Source: CAZJNX01 sp964547415
Lineage (GTDB): Bacteria; Pseudomonadota; Alphaproteobacteria; Rhizobiales; Amorphaceae
Length of the DNA: 7,983 nt
Assembly: GCA_964547415.1 (NCBI GenBank)
Contig: CAZJNX010000208.1
Span: 1 to 7,983 of the forward strand
Reading direction: 5' to 3'
The notes under the pieces were generated by a model. That model was not told the DNA's origin. It did not search any database and saw nothing but the letters and a program-made list of their open reading frames with translations. Numbering within the stretch: position 1 is the first letter of the stretch; each line of letters begins with the position of its first letter. The position numbers and the translations under genes are program-made. Positions 1-6,584 of this stretch are shown here, in pieces.

Positions 1-72
1 ACCGGCCGGTTGCCGGGCGCCGCGGGGCTGGCCGGTGCGCCGCGGCGGGCCCGCGCGCCCGTCCCGCCGTGA
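1..72 (+). CDS. C-terminal end of an unidentified upstream gene (partial)
   Basis: The reading frame starting at base 1 is open from the window edge to a TGA at 70-72, giving 23 residues that end in ARAPVPP. Nearly every third codon position is G or C, as in the real genes here. The stop overlaps the GTG of the next gene in a GTGA arrangement, the usual 4-base overlap of translationally coupled bacterial genes. That overlap is the main reason to believe this frame. The frame of the next gene is also open to the left edge, so the alternative is that the permease starts further upstream. The tail is too short to assign to a family; an upstream partner in the TRAP operon is possible but unproven. 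Confidence 0.45.
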   Translation, partial: TGRLPGAAGLAGAPRRARAPVPP

Positions 73-1922
73 CCGGCGACGGGCCGCCGCCGGCGCGCCC
101 CGGCGGCCTTCTCGCCCGTGTCCTCGGCGGCGCCGCCGCGGTCGCCCTCGTCCTCCTCGTCGCGGCGCTCGCGGCCAACATCGTGGGCAGGACCCTGTTC
201 GGGGCCTCCCTCGTCTGGGCGCCGTCGTTCGCGACCTGGTGCTTCCTCGCGATCGTCTTTCTCGGCATGCCCCTGCAGGTCCTCGCCGCCGCGCCCGCGC
301 GGGCCCAGCCCGCCGGACCTGCCGGCCGCGCCTGTGCCGTCGCGGCCTCTGCCGTCGCCGCATTCGCCTTCGCCGCCCTCGCGTTCGCCGGCCCCCGGGC
401 GATGGCGGCCGTCGGCGGCACCGATCCGGCCCTCGGCGTCCCCTCGGGCCTGCGCTTCGCGCCGATGGCGCCGCTCGCCGCCCTCGCCGCGGTGCTGGTG
501 GTGACGGGCGGCGGGGTCGGCGCCCGCCACGCCCCCGACCGGCGCCTCGCCGGCCTCGGCGTCCTCCTCGGAGCCGGGGCGGCGGCGGTGCTCGCCCTCG
601 CGCCCACGGCGGCGGAAGCCCTCCTCGCCGGGCGGCTCCCGGTGCCGGCGGTGCTCGGGGGCGGCTTCGGTCTCGCGCTCGTCCTCGCCGTGCCGGTCCC
701 GGTCGCGCTCCTGTTCGCCGTCGCCGTCGCGATTCCGGCCGGCGCCCTCATGCCGCTGCCGGCCCTCGCCCAGACCATGGCGAACGGGGCGACGAGCCCG
801 CTCATCCTGGCCGTTCCCCTGTTCGTCGCCGCCGCCGGGCTGATGGTGGCCGCCGGCATCGCCGGGCGCATGGTGCGCGTGGCCGCGCGCCTCGCCGGAC
901 GCGGCCGGGCGGCCGTTGCGCGGGTCAACGTGCTCGCGAGCCTCATGATGGCGGGCCTCACCGGCTCGAGCTACGCGGACGCGGCCGCCGGCGCGCGCCT
1001 CCTCGTGCCGGCGATGCGCGCGCGCGGCTACGGCGCGGGGTACGCGACCGCGGTCACCGCCGCCGCCGCCCTGATGCCGAACCTCGTCCCGCCGTCCGTC
1101 GCGCTCCTGCTCCTCGCCGCGGCGGCGGACCTGTCCGTGGCGCGCCTGTGGCTCGCCGGCATCCTGCCCGGTCTCGTGGTGGCCCTCGCGCTCCTAGGGG
1201 CCGTCACCCTCCTCGCCCGCCTGCCGGGACGCGGCGAGGGTCCCGCCGCGCCGGCCGCACCCGCGCGCGACAGGGAGGGGAGCGGCGTCTTCGGCGACAT
1301 CCTCGTGACGCTCGCCTTCGCCGCGGGGCTCGTCGGCGGGGTGCGGCTCGGCGTCCTCACCGTCACGGAGGCGGGCGTCGCCGCGATCGCCCTGTCGGTC
1401 CTGTTCGGCGTCCTCCTCTACCGGACGCTCCGGGCGAGGACCCTCGCCCGCGCCCTGTCGGACGCGGCGGGGGAGGCGGCGCGGATCGGCTTCCTCATCG
1501 CGGCGGCCGCGCCCTTCTCCTTCGTGCTGCTGACGGAGGGGGTGCCCCAGGACGCCGTCGCCCTCGCCGCACGCATCGGCGACCCGGTGCTCCTCCTCCT
1601 CGCCCTCAACGTCATGCTCCTCGCCTTCGGCATGATCCTCGACATCGGGGCGGCGCTCCTCGTCCTCGGGCCGCTCGCCATCGCCCTCGCCGGCCCGCTC
1701 GGCATGGACCCCGTCCACCTCGCGGTGGTCGTGACGCTGAACCTCCTGATCGGCGGGCTGACGCCCCCCGTCGGCATGATCGCGCTGGTGGCGGCCGAGG
1801 CGGCGGGCGTGGCGCCCCGCCGCGTGTTCCTCGCGATCCTGCCGCTCCTTCTCGCCCTTCTCCTCGCGCTCGCCGTCGTCGCTCTCGTCCCGGCGCTGAC
1901 CCTCTGGCCGGCCATGACTTGA
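69..1922 (+). CDS. TRAP transporter fused permease (DctQ-like small subunit + DctM large subunit)
   Basis: This is the membrane part of a tripartite ATP-independent periplasmic transporter, which uses an ion gradient to import a substrate, usually an organic acid, delivered by a DctP-type binding protein. The protein has 617 residues and is almost entirely hydrophobic. Residues about 13-150 look like a DctQ-type domain: a first helix ending in NIVGRTLFGASLVWAPSFATW, then further helices. Residues about 188-617 match DctM, including the large-subunit signatures GSSYADAAAG (about 299-308), ALMPNLVPPSV (about 334-344) and GGLTPPVGMI near 561-571. A Pro/Ala/Arg-rich loop lies around 394-410. Small subunits are about 160 residues and large ones about 425, so the length fits a fusion. 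The GTG at 69 was chosen for its GTGA overlap with the upstream frame; there is no clear Shine-Dalgarno sequence, and an upstream start outside the window cannot be excluded. The dctP gene follows after 54 bases. The substrate is unknown. Confidence 0.88.
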   Translation: MTGDGPPPARPGGLLARVLGGAAAVALVLLVAALAANIVGRTLFGASLVWAPSFATWCFLAIVFLGMPLQVLAAAPARAQPAGPAGRACAVAASAVAAFAFAALAFAGPRAMAAVGGTDPALGVPSGLRFAPMAPLAALAAVLVVTGGGVGARHAPDRRLAGLGVLLGAGAAAVLALAPTAAEALLAGRLPVPAVLGGGFGLALVLAVPVPVALLFAVAVAIPAGALMPLPALAQTMANGATSPLILAVPLFVAAAGLMVAAGIAGRMVRVAARLAGRGRAAVARVNVLASLMMAGLTGSSYADAAAGARLLVPAMRARGYGAGYATAVTAAAALMPNLVPPSVALLLLAAAADLSVARLWLAGILPGLVVALALLGAVTLLARLPGRGEGPAAPAAPARDREGSGVFGDILVTLAFAAGLVGGVRLGVLTVTEAGVAAIALSVLFGVLLYRTLRARTLARALSDAAGEAARIGFLIAAAAPFSFVLLTEGVPQDAVALAARIGDPVLLLLALNVMLLAFGMILDIGAALLVLGPLAIALAGPLGMDPVHLAVVVTLNLLIGGLTPPVGMIALVAAEAAGVAPRRVFLAILPLLLALLLALAVVALVPALTLWPAMT

Positions 1923-1923
1923 C

Positions 1924-1943
1924 GGCACGCCCGCCGTGCCTTT
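1924..1943 (+). terminator. Small intercistronic hairpin after the TRAP permease gene
   Basis: GGCACG (1924-1929) pairs perfectly with CGTGCC (1935-1940) around a 5-base loop, and TTT follows at 1941-1943. It starts two bases after the permease stop and precedes the ribosome-binding site of dctP. The stem is short and the T run minimal, so it is at best a weak attenuator or an mRNA-stabilising hairpin. Such an element could allow unequal amounts of permease and binding protein from one transcript, but short GC stems are also common by chance at this GC content. Confidence 0.3.
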
Positions 1944-1976
1944 CGCTTTCGGCAAACAGCGAAGGGAGCCGAGACC

Positions 1977-2975
1977 ATGACCATCCGGACGACATCGCTC
2001 CGTGCCGTCGCCGCCCTGTCGGTCGGCCTCGCCGTCCTCGCCGGCGGAGGGGCGGCGGCCGCGCCCGTCGTGCTCACCGTCTCGTCCCAGTACGGGCCGG
2101 ACAAGCCCCAGTCGATGGTCTGGCGCTTCATCGAGCGCCGCCTGGAGGAGGAGATGCCCGGCGCCTTCGACGTGCGCCTCGTCACCTCCGGCGCCCTCGG
2201 CGGGGAGAAGGAGGAGGCCGAGGGCGTGCGCCTCGGCTCCATCCAGGGCGCCATGTCGACGCTCGCCAACCTCACCACCTGGGTGCCGGAGGGGGCGCTG
2301 TTCGACATGCCCTTCCTGTTCCGCGACCGGGCGCACATCGCGGCGGTGACGGCGGGGCCGGTGGGGGACGACCTGCGGGAGGCCTACGCGCAGGAGGGCT
2401 TCCACGTCCTCGGCTTCGTCGTGTTCGGCGCGCGCCACCTTATCGGCCACCAGCCCTTCGCGACGCCCGACACCGTCGCGGGCAAGACCATGCGCGTCCT
2501 GCAGAGCGAACTGCACATCGACCTGTGGGACAGCCTCGGCGCGGATCCGACGGCGCTGCCCATCACCGAGGCCTACAACGCCCTCGCCACCGGCCTCGTC
2601 GACATGATGGACATGACGAAGTCCGGCTTCCACGCCCTGCGTCTCTACGAGGTGGCGCCGCGCCTCACCGAGACCGGTCACATCTGGGCCGTCGGGGTGA
2701 TCTACGTGGGGACCGACCTGTGGGCGCGCCTCACGGAGGAGGAGCGGACCGTCCTCGCCGCCGTCGGGGGGGAGGCGGCGGACGAGTTCGACGCGGCCGC
2801 CGCCGCCGAGCAGGCGCGGGCCCTCGAGGAGGCGGTGGAGGGCGGCGCCGCCGTCCACGAGGCGGACCTTTCCGCCTGGCGCGCGGCCATGGAGCCGGTC
2901 TGGCGGGACTGGGCGGACCGGGTCGGAGGGATGGAGCGGATCGAGGCGATCGCCTCGGGCGGCGCGGGCGGCTGA
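1977..2975 (+). CDS. dctP: TRAP transporter substrate-binding protein, DctP family
   Basis: This is the periplasmic receptor (332 aa) that captures the substrate and hands it to the adjacent fused permease. A Sec signal peptide is visible: TIRTTSLR, then a hydrophobic stretch (about 10-25), with cleavage likely near the Ala run at 26-29. The mature protein has the usual DctP order: an early beta strand VVLTVSSQYGPD, the SGALGGEKEEAEGVRLGSIQ region, MPFLFRD, the GKTMRV motif (169-174), and EAYNALATGLVD before the hinge and final helices. Arg173 corresponds to the nearly invariant carboxylate-binding arginine of the family (Arg147 of sialic-acid binder SiaP), and Arg153 falls at the spacing of SiaP Arg127. 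The position spaced like SiaP Asn187 is Met213, within VDMMDMTKSG, which hints at a different ligand set. A good Shine-Dalgarno, GAAGGGAG at 1961-1968, lies 8 bases before the ATG. It is probably co-transcribed with the permease. The family is near certain; the substrate is unknown. Confidence 0.93.
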   Translation: MTIRTTSLRAVAALSVGLAVLAGGGAAAAPVVLTVSSQYGPDKPQSMVWRFIERRLEEEMPGAFDVRLVTSGALGGEKEEAEGVRLGSIQGAMSTLANLTTWVPEGALFDMPFLFRDRAHIAAVTAGPVGDDLREAYAQEGFHVLGFVVFGARHLIGHQPFATPDTVAGKTMRVLQSELHIDLWDSLGADPTALPITEAYNALATGLVDMMDMTKSGFHALRLYEVAPRLTETGHIWAVGVIYVGTDLWARLTEEERTVLAAVGGEAADEFDAAAAAEQARALEEAVEGGAAVHEADLSAWRAAMEPVWRDWADRVGGMERIEAIASGGAGG

Positions 2976-2994
2976 TCCGCCCGCGGCCGCGGCC

Positions 2995-3780
2995 CTACTC
3001 CTTCGGCTTGACGGTGTAGTTGAGGGGAAGGCGCCCTCCGTCGGCGTAGATGGTCTGGCCCGTCACGTAGCTCGCGTCCTCCGAGGCGAGGAAGGCGACG
3101 ATCGCGGCGATCTCCTCCGGCTGGCCGGCCCGGCCCATGGGCGTGCGGGAGAGCATGGCCCGCTTCGCCTCCGGGTTCTGCAGCACCTTCTCCAGCATCT
3201 CCGTGGCGATGGAACCGGGCCCGACCGCGTTGACCCGGATCCCGTAGGGCGCCAGCGACACGGCGGCGACCCGCGTGAGCTGGGCGAGCCCGCCCTTGGA
3301 GATCGAATAGGGCACCTGGTTGGGCAGGCCGAAGATGGCGTTGACGCTCGACATGTTGACGATGGAGCCGGGCGGGGCGCCCTCCTCCACCCGGGCCACC
3401 ATGTGCTTCGCCGCCTGCTGGGACAGCAGGAACGCCCCCTTGAGGTTCACCCTGAGGACCCGATCGAAGTCCTCCTCCGTCACCTCCAGGAAGTCCGCCG
3501 TCGCCACGATGCCCGCGTTGTTGACCACGATCTGGAGGTCCCCGTAGGCGTCGAGGGTGGCGGCGATCAGGTTGCGCACGTCGAGCCGCTCGCCCACGTC
3601 GCAATACTCGTAGCGAATGTCCCCGTAGGTCTCGAGCTCCTTCGCGGTCGCCTCGCCCGCGTCGTCGGAGACGTCGGCGATCACCACCTTCGCCCCTTCC
3701 TCGAGGAGGCGGCGGGCCACCGCCTTGCCGATCCCGCGGGCGCCCCCCGACACGATCGCAACCCGTCCATCAAGACGCAT
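2995..3780 (-). CDS. Short-chain dehydrogenase/reductase (classical SDR), substrate unknown
   Basis: This 261-aa protein has the length and motifs of a classical SDR, a cytoplasmic NAD(P)-dependent oxidoreductase acting on hydroxy or keto groups. Visible motifs are the cofactor-binding SGGARGIG (11-18), Asp36 at the end of the second beta strand (typical of NAD rather than NADP preference), CDV (60-62), NNAG (87-90), and the catalytic set Asn112, Ser145, Tyr158 and Lys162 in YSISK. It also has the PG-containing VNAVGPGSIATEM loop and a C-terminal VTGQTIYADGG. The best start is the ATG at 3780, with GGGAGG (3789-3794 on the complement) 8 bases upstream. It lies 43 bases downstream of the prpE-like gene on the same strand, so the two are likely co-transcribed and the SDR may act on the acid or acyl-CoA handled by the ligase. 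Its 3' end faces the TRAP operon with a 19-base gap. Motifs do not define the substrate; 3-hydroxyacyl, sugar or alcohol substrates all remain possible. Confidence 0.92.
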   Translation of the reverse strand: MRLDGRVAIVSGGARGIGKAVARRLLEEGAKVVIADVSDDAGEATAKELETYGDIRYEYCDVGERLDVRNLIAATLDAYGDLQIVVNNAGIVATADFLEVTEEDFDRVLRVNLKGAFLLSQQAAKHMVARVEEGAPPGSIVNMSSVNAIFGLPNQVPYSISKGGLAQLTRVAAVSLAPYGIRVNAVGPGSIATEMLEKVLQNPEAKRAMLSRTPMGRAGQPEEIAAIVAFLASEDASYVTGQTIYADGGRLPLNYTVKPKE

Positions 3781-3823
3781 CGGGCGTCCCTCCCTTCCGG
3801 ATCCTGGTCACTCCCCGCTCGCC

Positions 3824-5743
3824 TCAGGCGCCGACGCGGCCGGCCGCGCCGATGTGGCGGCTCGCCACCACCTCGGCGATCTCCTCCAGGCAGGCGGGGT
3901 CCTCGATGGTGGCCGGCGCCTGCACCGCCTCCCGATCGACGATCTGCCGCATGGTCTTGCGCAGGATCTTGCCGGAGCGGGTCTTCGGCAGGCGCGCCAC
4001 CGTCACCACCAGCTTGAAGGCGGCGACCGGGCCGATCTCCTCGCGCACGCGAGCGACGAGCTCCCGCTCGACCGCCTCCGGCGGACGGTCGACGCCCGCC
4101 TTCAGCACCACGAACCCGCACGGCACCTGGCCCTTGAGCTCGTCCGCGATGCCGATCACCGCGCACTCGGCGACGTCCGGATGGCCGGACAGCACCTCCT
4201 CCATGGCGCCCGTGGACAGGCGGTGGCCGGCCACGTTGATGATGTCGTCGGTGCGCGACATGATGAAGAGGTAGCCGTCCTCGTCCACGTAGCCCGCGTC
4301 GGACGTGTTGTAGTAGCCCGGGAAACGCTCGAGGTACCCCGCGCGGAAGCGCGGCTCGTTGCCCCAAAGCGTCGGCAGGTTGCCGGGCGGCAGCGGCAGG
4401 CGCACGGCGAGGTTGCCCAGTTCCCCCGGCCCCAGCGGCTCGCCCGCGTCCGACAGGACGGCCATGTCGTAGCCCGGCATCGGCACGGTGGGCGAGCCCA
4501 CCTTTACCGGCAGGCGTTCGAGGCCCACGGGGTTCCCGGCGATCGCCCAGCCCGTCTCGGTCTGCCACCAGTGGTCGATCACCGGGACGCCGAGGAGGTC
4601 GGCCGCCCAGTTGACCGAATCGGGGTCCGCCCGCTCGCCCGCGAGGAACAGGGTGCGAAAGGAGGGCATGGCCGTCGCCTTCGCGAAGGCGCCCTTCGGG
4701 TCCTCCTTCTTGATGGCCCGCAGCGCCGTCGGCGCGGTGAACAGGGCGACGACCCCGTGCTCGGCGATGGTGCGCCAGTAGATGCCGGCGTCCGGCGTTC
4801 CGACCGGCTTGCCCTCGAAGACGATGCTGGTCGCCCCGCGGATCAGCGGCCCGTAGACGATGTAGGAGTGGCCCACCACCCAGCCGACGTCCGACGCGGT
4901 GAAGAATGTCTCCCCCGGCGCCACGCCGTAGAGGTTCTCCATGGTCCAGGCGAGGGCGACCATGTGGCCCCCGTTGTCGCGCACGACGCCCTTGGGCGTC
5001 CCCGTCGTCCCGGACGTGTAGAGGATGTAGAGCGGGTCCGTCGCCGCCACCGGGGTGCAGGGAACGGTGCGGCCGGCCGCGAGCGCCGCCTCGTGGAGGG
5101 CGCCGAGGTCCTTGTCGCCCGCCTTGTCGAGGGCGGCCTCCACCTGGGGGCGCTGCAGGACGAGGGTGGCGGGATCGCAGGCCGCCTGGCGCTTCGCCTC
5201 GTCCACCAGCGGCTTGTAGGGGACGATCCGCCCCGGCTCGATGCCGCAGGAGGCCGTCACGATCAGCTTCGGCGAGCAGTCGTCGATGCGGGTGGCGAGC
5301 TCGTGCGCGGCGAAGCCCCCGAACACGACCGAGTGGACCGCCCCGAGGCGGGCGCAGGCCAGCATGACCACCACCGTCTCCGGGATCATCGGCATGTAGA
5401 CGACGACCCGGTCGCCCTTCTCCACCCCCTCGTCGGCGAGGACGGCGGCCATGGCGTTCACCATGGAAAGGAGCTCGCCATAGGTGATGGTCCGCGTGGT
5501 GTCGGTGACCGGCGAGACGTGGATGAGCGCCTTGCGGTCCGGCGTGTCGCGGGCGTGGCGGTCGACGGCGTTGTGGCAGGTGTTGCAGACGGCGTCCGGG
5601 AACCAGCGGCCGTAGACGCCCATGTCCGCGTCGAAGACGCGGCGGGGCGGCTCGACCCACTCGACGGCCTCGGCGGCCGTCCGCCAGAAGCCCTCCGGGT
5701 CGCTCTTCCAGCCCTCGTAGACCTCCCGGTATCCCTTCCCCAT
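3824..5743 (-). CDS. prpE: Propionyl-CoA synthetase-type AMP-forming acyl-CoA ligase
   Basis: The protein (639 aa) activates a short-chain carboxylate with ATP and CoA to acyl-CoA, AMP and pyrophosphate in the cytoplasm. It begins with the acetyl-CoA-synthetase N-terminal domain (YREVYEGWKSDPEGFW, about 5-20). The ANL-superfamily core follows: P-loop YTSGTTGTPKG (242-252), DVGWVVGHSYIVYGPL, LFLAGERADPDS, WWQTETG (392-398) and SRTDDIINVAGHRLS with Arg497. The catalytic lysine is Lys592 in LPKTRSGKILRK, the site that Pat-type acyltransferases acylate and sirtuins deacylate in Salmonella PrpE and Acs. LFLAGERADPD and VIDHWWQTETGWAI resemble PrpE/ACSS3 proteins more than acetate-specific Acs, hence the propionate assignment; acetate or another C3-C4 acid is possible. 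The reading frame is open well upstream, but the ATG at 5743 has CGGGAG 7 bases before it and starts the conserved domain. The SDR gene follows in the same direction. Family is certain; substrate and symbol are less so. Confidence 0.9.
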   Translation of the reverse strand: MGKGYREVYEGWKSDPEGFWRTAAEAVEWVEPPRRVFDADMGVYGRWFPDAVCNTCHNAVDRHARDTPDRKALIHVSPVTDTTRTITYGELLSMVNAMAAVLADEGVEKGDRVVVYMPMIPETVVVMLACARLGAVHSVVFGGFAAHELATRIDDCSPKLIVTASCGIEPGRIVPYKPLVDEAKRQAACDPATLVLQRPQVEAALDKAGDKDLGALHEAALAAGRTVPCTPVAATDPLYILYTSGTTGTPKGVVRDNGGHMVALAWTMENLYGVAPGETFFTASDVGWVVGHSYIVYGPLIRGATSIVFEGKPVGTPDAGIYWRTIAEHGVVALFTAPTALRAIKKEDPKGAFAKATAMPSFRTLFLAGERADPDSVNWAADLLGVPVIDHWWQTETGWAIAGNPVGLERLPVKVGSPTVPMPGYDMAVLSDAGEPLGPGELGNLAVRLPLPPGNLPTLWGNEPRFRAGYLERFPGYYNTSDAGYVDEDGYLFIMSRTDDIINVAGHRLSTGAMEEVLSGHPDVAECAVIGIADELKGQVPCGFVVLKAGVDRPPEAVERELVARVREEIGPVAAFKLVVTVARLPKTRSGKILRKTMRQIVDREAVQAPATIEDPACLEEIAEVVASRHIGAAGRVGA

Positions 5744-5769
5744 GGCGTTTCTCCCGCGTTTGGCCGCGC

Positions 5770-5785
5770 ACTCGATCGCCCGAGT
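5770..5785. promoter_or_regulatory. Imperfect 16-base palindrome upstream of prpE (possible operator)
   Basis: ACTCG (5770-5774) and CGAGT (5781-5785) are perfect inverted arms around ATCGCC. The centre of the repeat is about 34 bases upstream of the prpE start codon, where it could be a repressor site or form a weak hairpin in the leader. No recognised regulator motif was matched and no regulator gene lies in the window, so it may be chance. Confidence 0.18.
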
Positions 5786-5855
5786 CAGTAACGCCGATGG
5801 GCGGCGGGCGGAAGGGCACACGAAAGACGTGGGAAAGGCGTTGCGGTCTCGCCGC

Positions 5856-5869
5856 GCCGGTTGACCGGC
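5856..5869. promoter_or_regulatory. 14-base inverted repeat upstream of the pRiA4b ORF-3 gene
   Basis: GCCGGT (5856-5861) and ACCGGC (5864-5869) are perfect 6-base arms separated by TG. The repeat ends 26 bases before the ATG at 5896. The symmetry suits a dimeric DNA-binding protein, but GC-only-type arms arise easily in this genome, so an operator role is only a possibility. Confidence 0.15.
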
Positions 5870-5895
5870 CACGCCGGCGGACCGACGGTTCGCCC

Positions 5896-6547
5896 ATGAC
5901 CCGTTCCGACACCCCCGATGGAGCGACCGCGCCGGACGGTCCCGGCAAGGTCGCGACCCTTTCCGTCGTCCTCGACGTCGTGGACCCGCCGGTGGAGCGC
6001 CGCCTCGCGGTGCCGCTCGACCTTCGGCTCGACGCTGCACCTCGTCATCCAGGCCGCCATGGGATGGACCGACAGCCATCTGTGGAGCATCGAGACGGCG
6101 GATGCCGCCTACGGGCCGAAGCTTCCCTTCGACGATGCCGACTGGATCGACGCGAAGAAGGCGACGCTCGCCGGCGTGGTGGACGGAGCGGGCGGCGAGC
6201 CGCTCCTCTACACCTACGACTTCGGCGACGGCTGGGAGCACCTCGTCACCGTGGAGATGATCGCGGACGGCGAGCCCGGCGTTCTCTATCCGCGCCTGTT
6301 GGCCGCCACCGGTGCCTGCCCGCCGGAGGACGTGGGTGGACCGCCCGGCTTTGCCGCGTTCATCGAGGCGCTCGCCGATCCCGGTCACGAGCGCCACGAG
6401 GAATTCATGGAGTGGTGGGGCGAGCCGTTCGATCCGGCCGTGGTGGACACCGCCGCGATCGAGGTCGAGCTCGGTCGCCTCGCCCGCCGATGGAACCGGA
6501 AGCCACCACGCCGGAAGGTCCGGGCCGAGGGCGGCGCGGCCGCCTGA
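5896..6547 (+). pseudogene. pRiA4b ORF-3 / IS1096 TnpR-passenger family protein, frameshifted
   Basis: Two overlapping frames together encode one member of the pRiA4b ORF-3 family (PF07929), whose biochemical function is not established; relatives occur on plasmids, beside insertion sequences and in chromosomes. From the ATG at 5896 the first frame gives MTRSDTPDG, then the domain start VATLSVVLDVVDPPVERRLAVPLDLRLD, ending at 6033. The match then moves to another frame at 6035: LHLVIQAAMGWTDSHLW, YTYDFGDGWEHLVTVE, ACPPEDVGGPPGFAAF and HEEFMEWWGEPFDPAVVD, with a TGA at 6545-6547. A single G (6034) lies between them. Loss of two bases from an Arg codon would explain this exactly, since family members typically read VPLD-RLDRLH here, and restoration would give about 217 residues. 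As read, translation from 5896 would miss this stop and run on to 6903. The second frame has an ATG at 5918, but its first 35 or so residues are Ser/Arg-rich and non-homologous. No clear Shine-Dalgarno was found. A sequencing or assembly error is a real alternative to a pseudogene. Confidence 0.8.
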
Positions 6548-6561
6548 CGTCCGGCCTCGCG

Positions 6562-6577
6562 CGGCGCAGCAGCGCCG
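6562..6577. terminator. Hairpin between convergent genes (possible bidirectional terminator)
   Basis: CGGCGC (6562-6567) pairs with GCGCCG (6572-6577) around an AGCA loop in the 37-base gap where the pRiA4b ORF-3 gene and the MetE-like gene end facing each other. The position suits a shared terminator. There is no T run on either side, so intrinsic termination would be weak, and the stem may be compositional chance. Confidence 0.3.
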
Positions 6578-6584
6578 TCGCCCG

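Larger units (their letters stand above)
5744..5895. promoter_or_regulatory. Divergent intergenic region between prpE and the pRiA4b ORF-3 gene
   Basis: These 152 bases separate two genes transcribed away from each other, so promoters for both should lie here. The prpE ribosome-binding site (CTCCC on the + strand, 5751-5755) is recognisable 7 bases from its ATG. No convincing -35/-10 pair was identified on either strand by eye. Two short inverted repeats are listed separately. No small open reading frame with supporting features was seen. Confidence 0.5.

Noticed and set aside
1194..2858. 554-residue open frame on the - strand opposite the TRAP genes
   Set aside because: Low-complexity Glu/Arg/Gly/His-rich translation antisense to well-supported genes; no start signal or motif.
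2981..2995. GC palindrome (CCGCGGCCGCGG) between dctP and the SDR gene as a terminator
   Set aside because: It is a self-complementary GC run with no loop-forming spacer and no T tract; more likely compositional.
35..3019. 994-residue open frame on the + strand across both TRAP genes
   Set aside because: Its product is Arg/Pro/Gly-rich with no domain pattern, and it is out of frame with two genes that have clear family motifs. Long stop-free shadow frames are expected at this GC content.
3725..5791. 688-residue + strand frame antisense to prpE
   Set aside because: Mirror-frame shadow rich in Arg, His, Val and Asp; the - strand carries the complete ligase motif set.
3681..5948. 755-residue - strand frame overlapping prpE
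   Set aside because: It is a shifted reading of the ligase gene, Arg/Gly/Pro-rich throughout and without domain motifs.
5744..6397. N-terminal extension of the ligase frame up to 6397
   Set aside because: The added 218 residues show no family similarity, overlap the pRiA4b ORF-3 gene antisense, and a good ribosome-binding site precedes the ATG at 5743.
5896..6547. Insertion sequence or other mobile element around the IS1096-passenger-type gene
   Set aside because: No transposase, terminal inverted repeats or target duplications were seen; family members also occur as ordinary chromosomal genes, and base composition matches the neighbours.
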